A stretch of 64,000 bases of DNA, from contig NZ_JARWSK010000010.1 of assembly GCF_031081985.1 (NCBI RefSeq), forward strand, positions 1-64,000, in the 5' to 3' direction. Of the stretch, positions 26,988 to 35,659 are shown piece after piece (position 1 is the stretch's first letter; each line of letters opens with the position of its first letter). Made by a program: the position numbers and the translations under genes. Below the pieces are notes generated by a model that was not told where the DNA came from, made no database searches, and was given only the letters and a program-made list of their open reading frames with translations. This DNA is from Komagataeibacter xylinus. GTDB taxonomy: Bacteria > Pseudomonadota > Alphaproteobacteria > Acetobacterales > Acetobacteraceae.

Positions 26988-27728
26988 ATGACCGGTGGAC
27001 ATGATGTAAAAACGGGCGCGATGGTGGTGCTGCCCGATGCCGAGGCCATTGCACAGTACATGGCGAAGTGGCTGACCGGACAGGCGCTGGCCAGGAAGGA
27101 CGGCCCGTTCGTAATCGCGCTGTCGGGCGGGTCCACGCCCAGGCGGCTGTACCAGATCCTGGCCTCTGCCGAATACCGCGACCGCTTTCCGTGGGCGAAT
27201 ACGCAGTTCTTCTTTGGCGATGAGCGTTTCGTGCCCGAGAGCGATGCGGCCAGCAATTACAACATGGTCGAGACCGAGATGCTGGCGCATGTAAAGGTGC
27301 CGGCCGCCAACGTTCACCCCATGCCCACCTCGGGCGACCCGGCGCAGGCGGCGGCGAAGTATCAGGCGGAACTCGAGGCGGTTTATGGCGGCAAAACGCT
27401 GGAACCCGGCCGCCCGCTATTCGATGTGGTGATGCTGGGCCTGGGCGATAACGGGCATACCGCCTCCCTCTTTCCGCGCCAGCCCGTGCTGGAGGAGAAA
27501 AAGCTCTGGGTCTCGACCTGCGTGCCTGATGATGCGCCGCATACGCGCCTCACGCTCACCTATCCCGCCATCCATTCCAGCCGCCATGTGGTGTTCATGC
27601 TGGCGGGTGCGGGCAAGCGCGAAGCCTTTGCAAAGGTGCGCGCGGGCGACCCGGCAGAGCCTGCCAGCCATATTACCAGCGAGGGTGAACTCATCTGGCT
27701 TATGGACAAGGCGGCGGCGGGGCAATGA
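26988..27728 (+). CDS. pgl: 6-phosphogluconolactonase (DevB/SOL type)
   Basis: It hydrolyses 6-phosphogluconolactone made by Zwf. Family signatures in the 246-residue protein: VIALSGGSTPRRLYQILA near residue 40, FFFGDERFVPESDAASNYNM, the substrate-binding MLGLGDNGHTASLFP block and RLTLTYPAI. The ATG at 26988 begins just after the HAD stop, and the frame open upstream from 26916 overlaps HAD without homology. The stop overlaps the rpiA start by four bases. Confidence 0.93.
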   Translation: MTGGHDVKTGAMVVLPDAEAIAQYMAKWLTGQALARKDGPFVIALSGGSTPRRLYQILASAEYRDRFPWANTQFFFGDERFVPESDAASNYNMVETEMLAHVKVPAANVHPMPTSGDPAQAAAKYQAELEAVYGGKTLEPGRPLFDVVMLGLGDNGHTASLFPRQPVLEEKKLWVSTCVPDDAPHTRLTLTYPAIHSSRHVVFMLAGAGKREAFAKVRAGDPAEPASHITSEGELIWLMDKAAAGQ

Positions 27729-28459
27729 GCGCAGTGGATAGCAGGAGCCCGGACATGACAGCCCAGACATGCGACCCGCGTGAGAAACAGAAACGCCTTG
27801 CCGCGATCGAAGCCGCATCCATGGTCAGGGAAGGGATGGTGGTCGGCCTCGGCTCGGGCACCACATCAGCCTACATGATTGATGAACTCGGTCGCCGCTG
27901 GGCGGAAGGGCTGCGTTTTGCCGCCATTCCCACATCCGAGCATTCGGCCGAGCAGGCGCGTTCGCACGGAATAAATCTGGTGACATTCGCCACCCATCCG
28001 CAGATTGATCTTGATATTGATGGGGCGGATGAAGTGGAGATGGGCACGCTCAACCTGATAAAAGGACGGGGCGGAGCGCTGTTTCGTGAAAAGATCGTGG
28101 CCGCCGCCTCACGCCGCTTCGTGGTGGTGGTGGATGAAAGCAAGCTGGTGCCACGGTTGGGTCACCACATGCCCGTGCCAGTGGAAGTCACGACATTCGG
28201 CTGGGAACTGACGGCTTCCCGGCTACAGGATCTGGGCGCACGCCCCACCCTGCGGCTGGACCCGCAGGGTACGCCCTTCAACACCGATGGCGGCAATCTG
28301 ATCCTGGACTGCAATTTCGGGGAAATTGAGGATTCCGTAGCGCTGGCACGGAAAATCCGCGGCATTGTGGGCGTGATCGAAAGCGGCCTGTTCATTGGCC
28401 GCACATCCGAGGTCATTGTGGCAGGCCGGGATGGCCTGAAGCACCTGATGGCCGGATAA
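27725..28459 (+). CDS. rpiA: Ribose-5-phosphate isomerase A
   Basis: It interconverts ribose 5-phosphate and ribulose 5-phosphate. Signatures: VVGLGSGTTSAYMIDELG, DLDIDGADEVEMGTLNLIKG, GGALFREKIVA and NTDGGNLILDC, all intact. The ATG at 27725 overlaps the pgl stop as ATGA, giving 244 residues; an ATG ten codons later (27755) has a better AGGAG site and may be used instead. Last intact gene of the cluster; a xylulokinase remnant follows on the same strand. Confidence 0.94.
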   Translation: MSAVDSRSPDMTAQTCDPREKQKRLAAIEAASMVREGMVVGLGSGTTSAYMIDELGRRWAEGLRFAAIPTSEHSAEQARSHGINLVTFATHPQIDLDIDGADEVEMGTLNLIKGRGGALFREKIVAAASRRFVVVVDESKLVPRLGHHMPVPVEVTTFGWELTASRLQDLGARPTLRLDPQGTPFNTDGGNLILDCNFGEIEDSVALARKIRGIVGVIESGLFIGRTSEVIVAGRDGLKHLMAG

Positions 28460-28493
28460 CTACGGCTTTTACGCGTGGTGGCGGAAAACGATC

Positions 28494-28872
28494 ATGTTTG
28501 CCGGGATTGATCTGGGCAGCAGGTGCTGCCCACATTTCTTTCCGGCCCAGCATATGATGGAATGATGAACCAGCCGCATTGGCATGCGTGGAATTCGAAC
28601 GCAGGTTTCCCTGTAGCCAACAGGTATGCAGCACCATTGTGATGCCCGGCTGTGCCGCGGCCAGGCTGACAGGAGCGGCGCGACATGAGCCGGACATTTT
28701 CCATGCAACCCATCCCGTGCAGTTGCCCAAGGCATGGATACATTACCAGCCCTGCAGAGAGATAAGCGAAGACATGCCCGCTGCATCCGGCACGTTATGG
28801 CTGGATATGGGGCAGCGGAAATGGTCGGACGCAGTTCTTGCGGCAATGGACCTCATGCCTGCGGCCATACCC
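28494..28872 (+). pseudogene. xylB: Xylulokinase remnant (xylB pseudogene)
   Basis: Three pieces of an FGGY xylulokinase can be read. An ATG at 28494 starts MFAGIDLGS, the phosphate-binding N-terminus. A different frame from about 28525 then reads AAHISFRPSI, a TGA stop, WNDEPAALACVEFERRFP, equal to the usual LRPAILWND...ECVEFERRFP region. It continues VMPGCAAARLTGAARHEPDIF and ends in SGTLWLDMGQRKWSDAVLAA, the family's DASGTLWLDV..R.WSD motif, where homology stops. About 70 N-terminal codons and the whole C-terminal domain are missing. It lies 34 bases after rpiA, so an active kinase was probably once the last gene of the pentose-phosphate cluster. Confidence 0.85.
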
Positions 28873-29048
28873 GGTTTTTTCCTCACGCACATAAAAATAA
28901 TATATTCTCAAAATCCTGAACCGGCTATCCCGCTATTGTTCTGTCTCCTCATCACAGGCCTGATCGCTTAGATGACAGGCACAAGAGCGTTATAAATCCA
29001 AAAGCAAGGCCGCCCGGCAATCATTTGCAGATATATTTTGACATGTAT

Positions 29049-29069
29049 TGCAAGTGATTCTCATTTACG
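29049..29069 (+). promoter_or_regulatory. Fur-like iron box upstream of TonB receptor
   Basis: The sequence TGCAAGTGATTCTCATTTAC at 29049-29068 closely resembles a Fur box (GATAATGATAATCATTATC family, alphaproteobacterial TGCAA..ATT..CATTT variants). It lies about 50 bases before the receptor start, where iron-loaded Fur would block transcription of the receptor and the three genes behind it. Confidence 0.7.
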
Positions 29070-29118
29070 TTAATGGTCCCCATCCACATGATGAAAAACG
29101 CCAGAAACGGGGTCGGGC

Positions 29119-31317
29119 ATGCAGCGCAGCAGGGTTTTTTATGTCTTTCCACTTTCACTTCTGGTGACGGGAAATGCCCTTGCGGCGAATCTGGTCGATC
29201 AATCAGCCCACCAGCCTGTCGGCACGTCGCACGCAAAAAAGGCGAATGCCCAACCTGAAGCGAACGCCGTGCAGGCGGAAAAGCTTGAAGTCCATGCCCG
29301 CCGGCCAGCCACATCTGCGTCTTCGGCCACAAAATCCGATACCCCACTGATCGAAACCGCCCAGTCGGTCACGGTTGTCAGCCGCAATGAAATGGATGTG
29401 CGCGGCGTGCTCAGCCTTAATCAGGCCGTGCGCTATACGGCAGGCATTACCCCTGACCTGCGCGGCGGGGAGGGCACGCGTTATGACCAGTTCTTCCTGC
29501 GTGGCTTTCAGGTTCCGACCTTTCTTGATGGCCTGAAACTGCAGGATAGCCCGACAGGCTATGCCACGGCACAGACCGATACGTTCCGGCTGGAACGCGT
29601 CGAGATCCTCAAGGGGCCATCATCCGCGCTGTATGGTCAGTCCAGCCCGGGTGGCCTTGTCGCCCTGTCCAGCAAGCTGCCGACTGACCAGAAATTCTAT
29701 GGTGGCGTGACCACAACCGGCGGCATGTTCGACCTTTACCGCGTGGATGCCGATGTTGGCGGCTATGCAACGAAGGACGGCATGGTCCGCTATCGGCTGT
29801 ATGGCACGGTTAACGGCCAGCATACCCAGTTGAGCAAGACAGGCAGCCGACGCTTTTCCATCAGCCCGTCCTTTACGTTTGGCGGCGATGGGCCAACCAC
29901 GCTGACGCTTCTGGGCAATTACCAGTATGACCCCGAAAACGGCACTTATGGCGGCGAGCCGCTGGTGGGCTCACTCAAGCCCGCATCTTATGGTTACCTG
30001 CCACGGAATTTTTATGATGGCGACGTGCCGTTCGAGAAGTTCAACCGCCGGCAGGGCGGGATTACCTATATCTTCAATCACCGTTTCAACAATGACTGGA
30101 GCTTCACCAGCCGCGGTCGGTATGATGACATCAAGACCATCTATCGCAGCGTGTATAACAACGGGTATTATACTAGCGATGACATGCTCAGCCGCTCCGC
30201 GTTCGGTACGAACGAGCACACGCACAACCTGACTTTTGACAGTCAGTTCAAGGGCCATGTTCGCACCGGCACCCTGCGGCATACGATGATGTTTGGCTTT
30301 GACTACATGCAGCAGAGCGCGGCGGAGCAGGGATTTTACGGCTCGGCGCCCGACCTCGATGTCCTGCATCCGGATTATCACATGGCCATTCCCTCCATGG
30401 GCAGCCCTTATGTGAATTACCGGACCAATTCGCACCAGATCGGTATGTACGCGCAGGATGAAATGCGCTGGAAAGGGCTGGTCGTAACTGGCAGCCTGCG
30501 CAATGACTGGTACAGGTCACAACAGAATGAATATGTCAGCCAGACATCCACGCATGAAAGTCCCCGACAGATCACCTGGCGCGCGTCGGCCCTGTATCAT
30601 TTCAACTTCGGTCTTTCGCCCTATATCAGCTATTCGACCTCCTTCCAGCCGCAGTCGGGCATTGCCTCCAATGATGGCGGCAAAACGCAGCGCCAGGCCG
30701 ATCCATCGCTGGGCAAGCAGCTTGAAGGTGGCCTGAAATACCAGATTCCGGGCACGTCGCTGCTGTTTACGGCTGCGGGCTACCACATCGAACAGACCAA
30801 TGTGCTCGTTGCCGTGGGCAATCTGGGCTACAGCACGCAGAGTGGGAGGGTCCATTCGGATGGCTTTGAATTTGAAGCGCATGCCGAGCCCTACAAGAAC
30901 CTGATGATTACGGCAGCGGTGAGCGTGCAGAAAGTGCATGATGATTCGACAGGCAAGCCCCTGATCCAGTCTGGCAAGGGCAATGCGTCGCTGTTTGCAT
31001 TCTACACCATGCCGTCGGGGCCGGTAAAAGGCCTGGGCTTTGGTGGCGGCCTGCGCTACTCCGCCAAATCCTATGGTGGCGAGGCCAGTTATGGCAGCGT
31101 CTGGGTGCCGCAATACGCCGTGTTCGATGCGTCGCTACGCTATGATCTTTCGCACCTTTCGCCCAACCTGCGCGGATGGACGCTTGCTGCGAGCGTACGC
31201 AACCTGTTTGACAAGAAGTATGTCTCCAACTGCCTGAGCTACGCATCCTATAATCAGGAATGGTGCTATTATGGCGAACGGCGGAATGCACAGGCGAGCA
31301 TTGGCTTTAGCTGGTAA
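29119..31317 (+). CDS. TonB-dependent siderophore receptor
   Basis: A 732-residue outer-membrane receptor for ferric siderophores. It has a signal peptide (FPLSLLVTGNALA, cleavage near residue 22), a TonB-box/linker, a plug domain with TPLIETAQSVTVVSRNEM, LNQAVRYTAGI, FFLRGFQVPTFLDGL and VEILKGPSSALYGQSSPGGL, and a 22-strand barrel ending in the C-terminal aromatic residue of ASIGFSW. The plug and barrel fit the FhuA/FpvA siderophore subfamily; the ligand (hydroxamate or mixed) cannot be told. Followed in an overlapping frame by DUF3649, PepSY and DUF3325 genes. Confidence 0.93.
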   Translation: MQRSRVFYVFPLSLLVTGNALAANLVDQSAHQPVGTSHAKKANAQPEANAVQAEKLEVHARRPATSASSATKSDTPLIETAQSVTVVSRNEMDVRGVLSLNQAVRYTAGITPDLRGGEGTRYDQFFLRGFQVPTFLDGLKLQDSPTGYATAQTDTFRLERVEILKGPSSALYGQSSPGGLVALSSKLPTDQKFYGGVTTTGGMFDLYRVDADVGGYATKDGMVRYRLYGTVNGQHTQLSKTGSRRFSISPSFTFGGDGPTTLTLLGNYQYDPENGTYGGEPLVGSLKPASYGYLPRNFYDGDVPFEKFNRRQGGITYIFNHRFNNDWSFTSRGRYDDIKTIYRSVYNNGYYTSDDMLSRSAFGTNEHTHNLTFDSQFKGHVRTGTLRHTMMFGFDYMQQSAAEQGFYGSAPDLDVLHPDYHMAIPSMGSPYVNYRTNSHQIGMYAQDEMRWKGLVVTGSLRNDWYRSQQNEYVSQTSTHESPRQITWRASALYHFNFGLSPYISYSTSFQPQSGIASNDGGKTQRQADPSLGKQLEGGLKYQIPGTSLLFTAAGYHIEQTNVLVAVGNLGYSTQSGRVHSDGFEFEAHAEPYKNLMITAAVSVQKVHDDSTGKPLIQSGKGNASLFAFYTMPSGPVKGLGFGGGLRYSAKSYGGEASYGSVWVPQYAVFDASLRYDLSHLSPNLRGWTLAASVRNLFDKKYVSNCLSYASYNQEWCYYGERRNAQASIGFSW

Positions 31318-31603
31318 CCTCTCGCCTGCTGTTCAGGCCCGACTGAATATTGCCTTACGTATGCTGGTGGCCGGGCCGGGAGGGTATGGTCTTGCATCGC
31401 TTGGTGGCATGGCGCTGGGCCTGTGGCTTCCCCTGTCGCGGGCGGATGGGGCCATGGCCGGAACACTTTGCGGCCTGCTGCTGTGGCCTGTCGTGTTCAT
31501 TGCGGCCTTTGGTGTCTCCAGTCTCCGGCGGCTTGTACTGGGTGCTGGCGCCTGTATGGGGGTCTTCGCCCTTATGGTGTTTGTGGCCGGGTGGCGGCCA
31601 TGA
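31271..31603 (+). CDS. DUF3649 small membrane protein
   Basis: A 110-residue protein with three predicted membrane segments (GGYGLASLGGMALGLWLPLS, TLCGLLLWPVVFIAAFGVSS and LGAGACMGVFALMVFVAG). The LPLSRADGAMAGTL spacing fits DUF3649 proteins, which are found beside PepSY membrane proteins and TonB siderophore receptors. Its chosen start overlaps the receptor gene by 47 bases; a start at the Met near residue 31 is possible. The stop overlaps the next start by four bases (ATGA). Likely part of an inner-membrane system that releases or reduces siderophore iron. Confidence 0.8.
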   Translation: MANGGMHRRALALAGNLSPAVQARLNIALRMLVAGPGGYGLASLGGMALGLWLPLSRADGAMAGTLCGLLLWPVVFIAAFGVSSLRRLVLGAGACMGVFALMVFVAGWRP

Positions 31604-33051
31604 AGGGGTCATTCCGCGCCTCCATGGCATGGCTGCATACCACGCTGGGGCTTATCACCGGCTGGGTGCTGTTTGCCATTGCGCTGTCGGGTTCGCTGAG
31701 TGTCTATCGCCAGGAAATCACCCTCTGGATGCACCCTGAACTGGCCAGCCAGCGGGTTGACCCCATTCAGGCCTGCAGCCGGGCGATTGACTGGCTGGGC
31801 CAGCATGCAGGCACGGCGGCGGCATGGTACGTGGCCTGCCCCACGCCTCAGGCACCCTTTGCAACCGGCATATGGCCCAACGCGCAGGGGGCATACAGTC
31901 AACGGGTTCTTGATCCGCAAAGCGGCAGCCCGGACGGCCTGCGTGATACGCTTGGAGGCGAGTTCTTTTACCGTTTTCACTTCGAACTCCAGCTTCCCTA
32001 TCCCTGGGGCAGGCTGATCGCGGCCATCGCGGCCCTGGCACTTGTCGTGGCCCTTGTAACGGGCATCATCATCCACCGGCGCATTTTTGCGGATTTTTTC
32101 ACGTTCCGGCCGAACAAGGGGCAGAGAAGCTGGCTTGACGCCCATAACCTGCTTGGTGTTGCAGCGCTCCCTTTCCATCTCATGATTTCGTTGACGGGGG
32201 CGGTAACGCTCGCCTCCCTGCTGCTGCCGTGGAGCACGCAGGCCGTCTATCATCATGATGAGCGGGCATCCTACACGGAACTGAACCCGGCCCTGTACGC
32301 CCGCCCCGCCAGCGGCCAGCCGGGGCATCTTGTGCCCATCCTTCCCCTGATCCAGATGGCGGACAGGCATTTCAGGGGCGCAGGCATTGCACAGATCTAT
32401 GTCTTCAACCCGTCTGATCGTGCCTCTCTTGTTACCTTCATTTCCGGCAACAGCCAGACGGTCAGCACATCCGCCCGGATCATGACATTCGATGGGGTAA
32501 CGGGACAACTGCTGAACGCGCATACTGAAACGCGCCCCGTCATCAGGCTTTATACATTTCTCTATGGCCTGCATGTCGCGCGCTTTGCACCGGCACTCAC
32601 GCGCGGGCTCTATTTCGTGTCCGGTCTGGCTTTGGCCGTGGTTATCGGTAGCGGGATGCATCTGTGGGCCATCAAGCGCCTGCGCCAGCGGCCTCATATT
32701 GGCCATCTGATCGTCAACCGCCTGAATACGGGCATTCTGGCCGGAACGCCGCTGGCCTTTGCCACCTATTTTCTGGCCAACCGGCTTCTTCCTCCCGCAC
32801 TCGCGGGCCGGTCGGGATATGAGGTGCGATCCGTTTTCGTGATGTGGGCGCTTGCGCTTGTCTTTGCCCTTTTCCGGCGGCCAGGCCGTGCGTGGCCGGA
32901 ACTGCTGGGTGGCAATATGCTGGCCTGTCTGGCCATAGCACTGCTCAGCATGCCGTGGGGGAGTGCCGCGACACTCGGGGCGGGCAGCATCGCGCTCGGC
33001 CTGGCCGGGGCGTTTGGGTATGCCACTTTGCGCACGGCGCGCCGGGCATGA
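31600..33051 (+). CDS. PepSY-associated inner-membrane protein (ferric reductase-like)
   Basis: A 483-residue PepSY-TM protein. The N-terminal helix follows MAWLHTTLGLITGWVLFAIALSG; a PepSY periplasmic region leads to helix two (LIAAIAALALVVALVTGIII), then the conserved LDAHNLLGVAALPFHLMISLTG helix with histidines that may bind heme, a second periplasmic domain, and four more C-terminal helices. Proteins of this type beside siderophore receptors (FsqB/PiuB-like) are thought to reduce ferric siderophores in the periplasm or membrane. Start and stop both overlap neighbours as ATGA, so it is coupled to DUF3649 and DUF3325. Confidence 0.86.
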   Translation: MKGSFRASMAWLHTTLGLITGWVLFAIALSGSLSVYRQEITLWMHPELASQRVDPIQACSRAIDWLGQHAGTAAAWYVACPTPQAPFATGIWPNAQGAYSQRVLDPQSGSPDGLRDTLGGEFFYRFHFELQLPYPWGRLIAAIAALALVVALVTGIIIHRRIFADFFTFRPNKGQRSWLDAHNLLGVAALPFHLMISLTGAVTLASLLLPWSTQAVYHHDERASYTELNPALYARPASGQPGHLVPILPLIQMADRHFRGAGIAQIYVFNPSDRASLVTFISGNSQTVSTSARIMTFDGVTGQLLNAHTETRPVIRLYTFLYGLHVARFAPALTRGLYFVSGLALAVVIGSGMHLWAIKRLRQRPHIGHLIVNRLNTGILAGTPLAFATYFLANRLLPPALAGRSGYEVRSVFVMWALALVFALFRRPGRAWPELLGGNMLACLAIALLSMPWGSAATLGAGSIALGLAGAFGYATLRTARRA

Positions 33052-33332
33052 TGGTCGCGGCTATTGTGTGCGGGCAATGTGCCATGCTGTTACTGGCCAT
33101 GGTCTCTGTGCGGGGCAGTGGCATCCTTTTACGCAAAACCGTCACGCCGCTGGCATGTCGATGCGTCCGGGCGGCAGGGATCGTGCTGCTTGGCATGAGC
33201 TTTTTTCTGCAGATGCAGGTAATGGAAACGCTGGTTATTGCGGCGATCAACTGGATTGGAGTGATCAGTATTGAAATTGTCATGACAGCACTAACCTGTG
33301 CGGTAATAAAAAACATACGGGAAAATGGCTGA
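33048..33332 (+). CDS. DUF3325 small membrane protein
   Basis: A 94-residue protein with three hydrophobic segments (IVCGQCAMLLLAMVSVRG, AAGIVLLGMSFFLQMQV and WIGVISIEIVMTALTCAVI), size and layout of DUF3325. The ATG at 33048 overlaps the PepSY stop (ATGA). This is the usual last gene of the receptor-DUF3649-PepSY-DUF3325 iron-uptake group. Function unknown; probably a subunit of the PepSY membrane protein. Confidence 0.75.
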   Translation: MMVAAIVCGQCAMLLLAMVSVRGSGILLRKTVTPLACRCVRAAGIVLLGMSFFLQMQVMETLVIAAINWIGVISIEIVMTALTCAVIKNIRENG

Positions 33333-33569
33333 AATATTTAATTCAGGACCAGACATCATTAATCTGATGAACTTCAGGGGCGCAACCGCATAGTGCATGA
33401 TCTTCGGCCGGTCCTGGCCCGCAGCAGGGGTAAGAACGCCAGCCGTCATGACAGACAGCGAGGGAACGGATCTGCGGCATGATGACCCAGTCACACGCGC
33501 AGACGTGTGAGGGCATTGGCGTGTTCTCTTGCTATGATCAGCGCCCTGATAACACGGACGGACATTGTC

Positions 33570-34340
33570 ATGCAGGACGATACCCTTTTTTCACTTGCCG
33601 GAAGACGCGCACTTGTTACCGGAGCCTCCCGTGGCATTGGCATGACCCTGGCCCGTGGCCTTGGCCGCTATGGGGCAAAAATTGTGCTGAATGGCCGCCA
33701 TCCCGAACCACTGGAGGCCGCCCGCGCCATGCTGGAACGCGAAGGGGTGGAGGCCGCGATTGCCCCCTTTGACGTGACGGATCAGGATGCCGTCATTGCG
33801 GGGGTTGAAAAGATAGAGGCCGAATGCGGACCGATTGATATCCTGATCAACAACGCGGGCATCCAGCGCCGTGCGCCGCTGGACCAGTTCAGCCGGGCGG
33901 ACTGGGATGCCCTGATCGCTACGAACCTTAACGCGGTTTTCTTTGTCGGGCAGGCCGTAGCAAAGCATATGCTGCCGCGTGGCCGGGGGAAAATCGTCAA
34001 TATCTGTTCGGTGCAGAGCGAACTGGCACGCCCGGGCATCGCGCCCTATACCGCAACCAAGGGGGCGGTCAAAAACCTGACCAAGGGCATGGCAACGGAC
34101 TGGGCGCGTCACGGCCTGCAGGTCAACGGGCTTGCACCGGGTTATTTCAAAACGGAAATGAATGAAAAGCTGGTAGCCGACCAAGCCTTCACCCAGTGGC
34201 TGTGCCAGCGCACGCCTGCTGGCCGGTGGGGCAATGTGGAGGAACTTGTCGGGGCGGCTGTTTTCCTGTCTTCCGATGCCTCAAGCTTCGTCAACGGGCA
34301 TGTGCTCATGGTTGACGGGGGCATAACCGCTTCCGTGTAA
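33570..34340 (+). CDS. gno: Gluconate 5-dehydrogenase / 5-keto-D-gluconate reductase
   Basis: A 256-residue short-chain dehydrogenase, the exact length of Gluconobacter oxydans Gno and very like it. The coenzyme loop is TGASRGIGMTLARGL, followed by NNAG in LINNAGIQRRAPL; the catalytic Ser-Tyr-Lys are in ICSVQSE and PYTATKGAVKN; the end VNGHVLMVDGGIT is typical. It interconverts gluconate and 5-ketogluconate in the cytoplasm with NADP(H). The open frame starts at 33507, but similarity begins at the ATG 33570. It is convergent with idnD, its functional partner. Confidence 0.93.
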   Translation: MQDDTLFSLAGRRALVTGASRGIGMTLARGLGRYGAKIVLNGRHPEPLEAARAMLEREGVEAAIAPFDVTDQDAVIAGVEKIEAECGPIDILINNAGIQRRAPLDQFSRADWDALIATNLNAVFFVGQAVAKHMLPRGRGKIVNICSVQSELARPGIAPYTATKGAVKNLTKGMATDWARHGLQVNGLAPGYFKTEMNEKLVADQAFTQWLCQRTPAGRWGNVEELVGAAVFLSSDASSFVNGHVLMVDGGITASV

Positions 34341-34357
34341 ATGGAAGCTAAATTCTT

Positions 34358-34395
34358 TACCCATTTCCGCCAGTATGTTCCAGTGGAAATGGGTA
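34358..34395. terminator. Hairpin between convergent gno and idnD
   Basis: Eleven-base arms TACCCATTTCC (34358-34368) and GGAAATGGGTA (34385-34395) with a sixteen-base loop, 18 bases after the gno stop and 9 bases after the idnD stop. There is no long T run, so efficiency is uncertain, but the location fits a shared end. Confidence 0.6.
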
Positions 34396-34403
34396 GCGTT
34401 CTG

Positions 34404-35465
34404 TCAGGTGCTCAGGGAGAGCAGGATCTTGGCGGCCTGCCTGCGGTCTGGCGCAAGGGCAAAGGCTGCGGCAAAATCGCCCAGGGGAAATTGCCGGGTG
34501 ACCAGAATATCGGCAATTTCAGGCCGTTCAGCCAGCAAGGCCAGTGCTGCATCAAATTCCGTGTCAAAACGGAAAGTACCCCTGAAATCGAGTTCACGGT
34601 TGATGATCCGGGCAATCGGCACGGGGATGTCACCTGGTGGAAACATGCCAACCTGTACCAGTATGCCGCCCCGCCGTGTGCGGGCTATGGCCGCAGGCAG
34701 GGCGGCTGGCACGCCCGTGGCTTCGACCAGGATATCGAATTCTTCTTCCACTGCGGCATGGCGGGTGTTGTAGCACCTGCTGGCACCCAGCCGGGTTGCG
34801 CACTGGAGTGAAAAATCCTCCAGGTCGGTTACCACAATCCGTCCTGCCCCGTGATGGACCAGCCCCGCCACGATTAACAGCCCAATTGGTCCGGCCCCCT
34901 GTACCATCACGCTGCGGTCGCGCACATCGCCTGCGCGCGCAATGGCATGCAGGGCGACGGATAATGGTTCGGCAAGGCAGGCCTGGCGGAGAGTCAGGCC
35001 GGGGGGAAGGGTATGGAGCTGTGTCGCCTTGACAGTCATCGCCCGCCGGAAGCCGCCATCGGTATGGGGATCACGTGCAGCACTTCCCAGGAACTGCATG
35101 TTACGACACAGGTTGCGCTGTTTCCGCGCGCATTCGGGGCAGTGACCACACGGCTGGGCCGGGTGAATGGCGACGGCCTCGCCTACGGAAAAGCCTGTCA
35201 CATCGCGGCCCAGCGCGCCAATCGTGCCCGAGACTTCATGCCCCAGAACCATGGGGGCATGCAGAATGGATGCGCCAACGCCCCCATGCGCAAAATAATG
35301 CAGATCCGAGCCGCATATGCCGCCCCAGGCCATATTCACCTGCACTTTATCAGGACCGGGTGGTAGCAGGGGAGCTGGGTCCAGCCGCAGGTCATGCGGC
35401 GCATGGATCACCAGTGCCTCAGTCAGGCAGGAACCGACGTTGTTATGACTTGCTTCAGTATACAC
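34404..35465 (-). CDS. idnD: L-idonate 5-dehydrogenase-like zinc alcohol dehydrogenase
   Basis: A medium-chain zinc dehydrogenase of 353 residues resembling E. coli IdnD, which oxidises L-idonate to 5-ketogluconate. Catalytic zinc ligands appear in GGICGSDLHYF and the following LGHEVSG, the structural zinc cysteines in HPAQPCGHCPECARKQRNLC, the NAD loop in VQGAGPIGLLIVAG, and IdnD-like blocks MQFLGSA, DGGFRR, AEPLSVALHA and RGGILVQVGM. I chose the GTG at 35465, which has GGGGAG ten bases upstream; the frame runs open to 35552. Faces gno; ScfR lies upstream on the same strand. Confidence 0.85.
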   Translation of the reverse strand: MYTEASHNNVGSCLTEALVIHAPHDLRLDPAPLLPPGPDKVQVNMAWGGICGSDLHYFAHGGVGASILHAPMVLGHEVSGTIGALGRDVTGFSVGEAVAIHPAQPCGHCPECARKQRNLCRNMQFLGSAARDPHTDGGFRRAMTVKATQLHTLPPGLTLRQACLAEPLSVALHAIARAGDVRDRSVMVQGAGPIGLLIVAGLVHHGAGRIVVTDLEDFSLQCATRLGASRCYNTRHAAVEEEFDILVEATGVPAALPAAIARTRRGGILVQVGMFPPGDIPVPIARIINRELDFRGTFRFDTEFDAALALLAERPEIADILVTRQFPLGDFAAAFALAPDRRQAAKILLSLST

Positions 35466-35659
35466 GTTCAGAATGCTCCCCGCCTGTAAACAGGGCTGTC
35501 GCTTTGTCGGGACAGGTTGAGCCGGCATGACGGCCTTGACAGGGCATGGCAAATGGTAAGGGTTCTGCCCGCTCTAACGAGACAGCAGACAGTCTGGTTT
35601 CCGCCATAAAAAGAATGATGTGCGCCGCCTTCGTATCCGTGGCTGATCTGGGGCAGGTT

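Noticed and set aside
28660-28971. Small gene reading of 28579-28971
   Set aside because: The frame is explained by a degraded xylulokinase, with a TGA just upstream and no C-terminal domain; recorded as a pseudogene.
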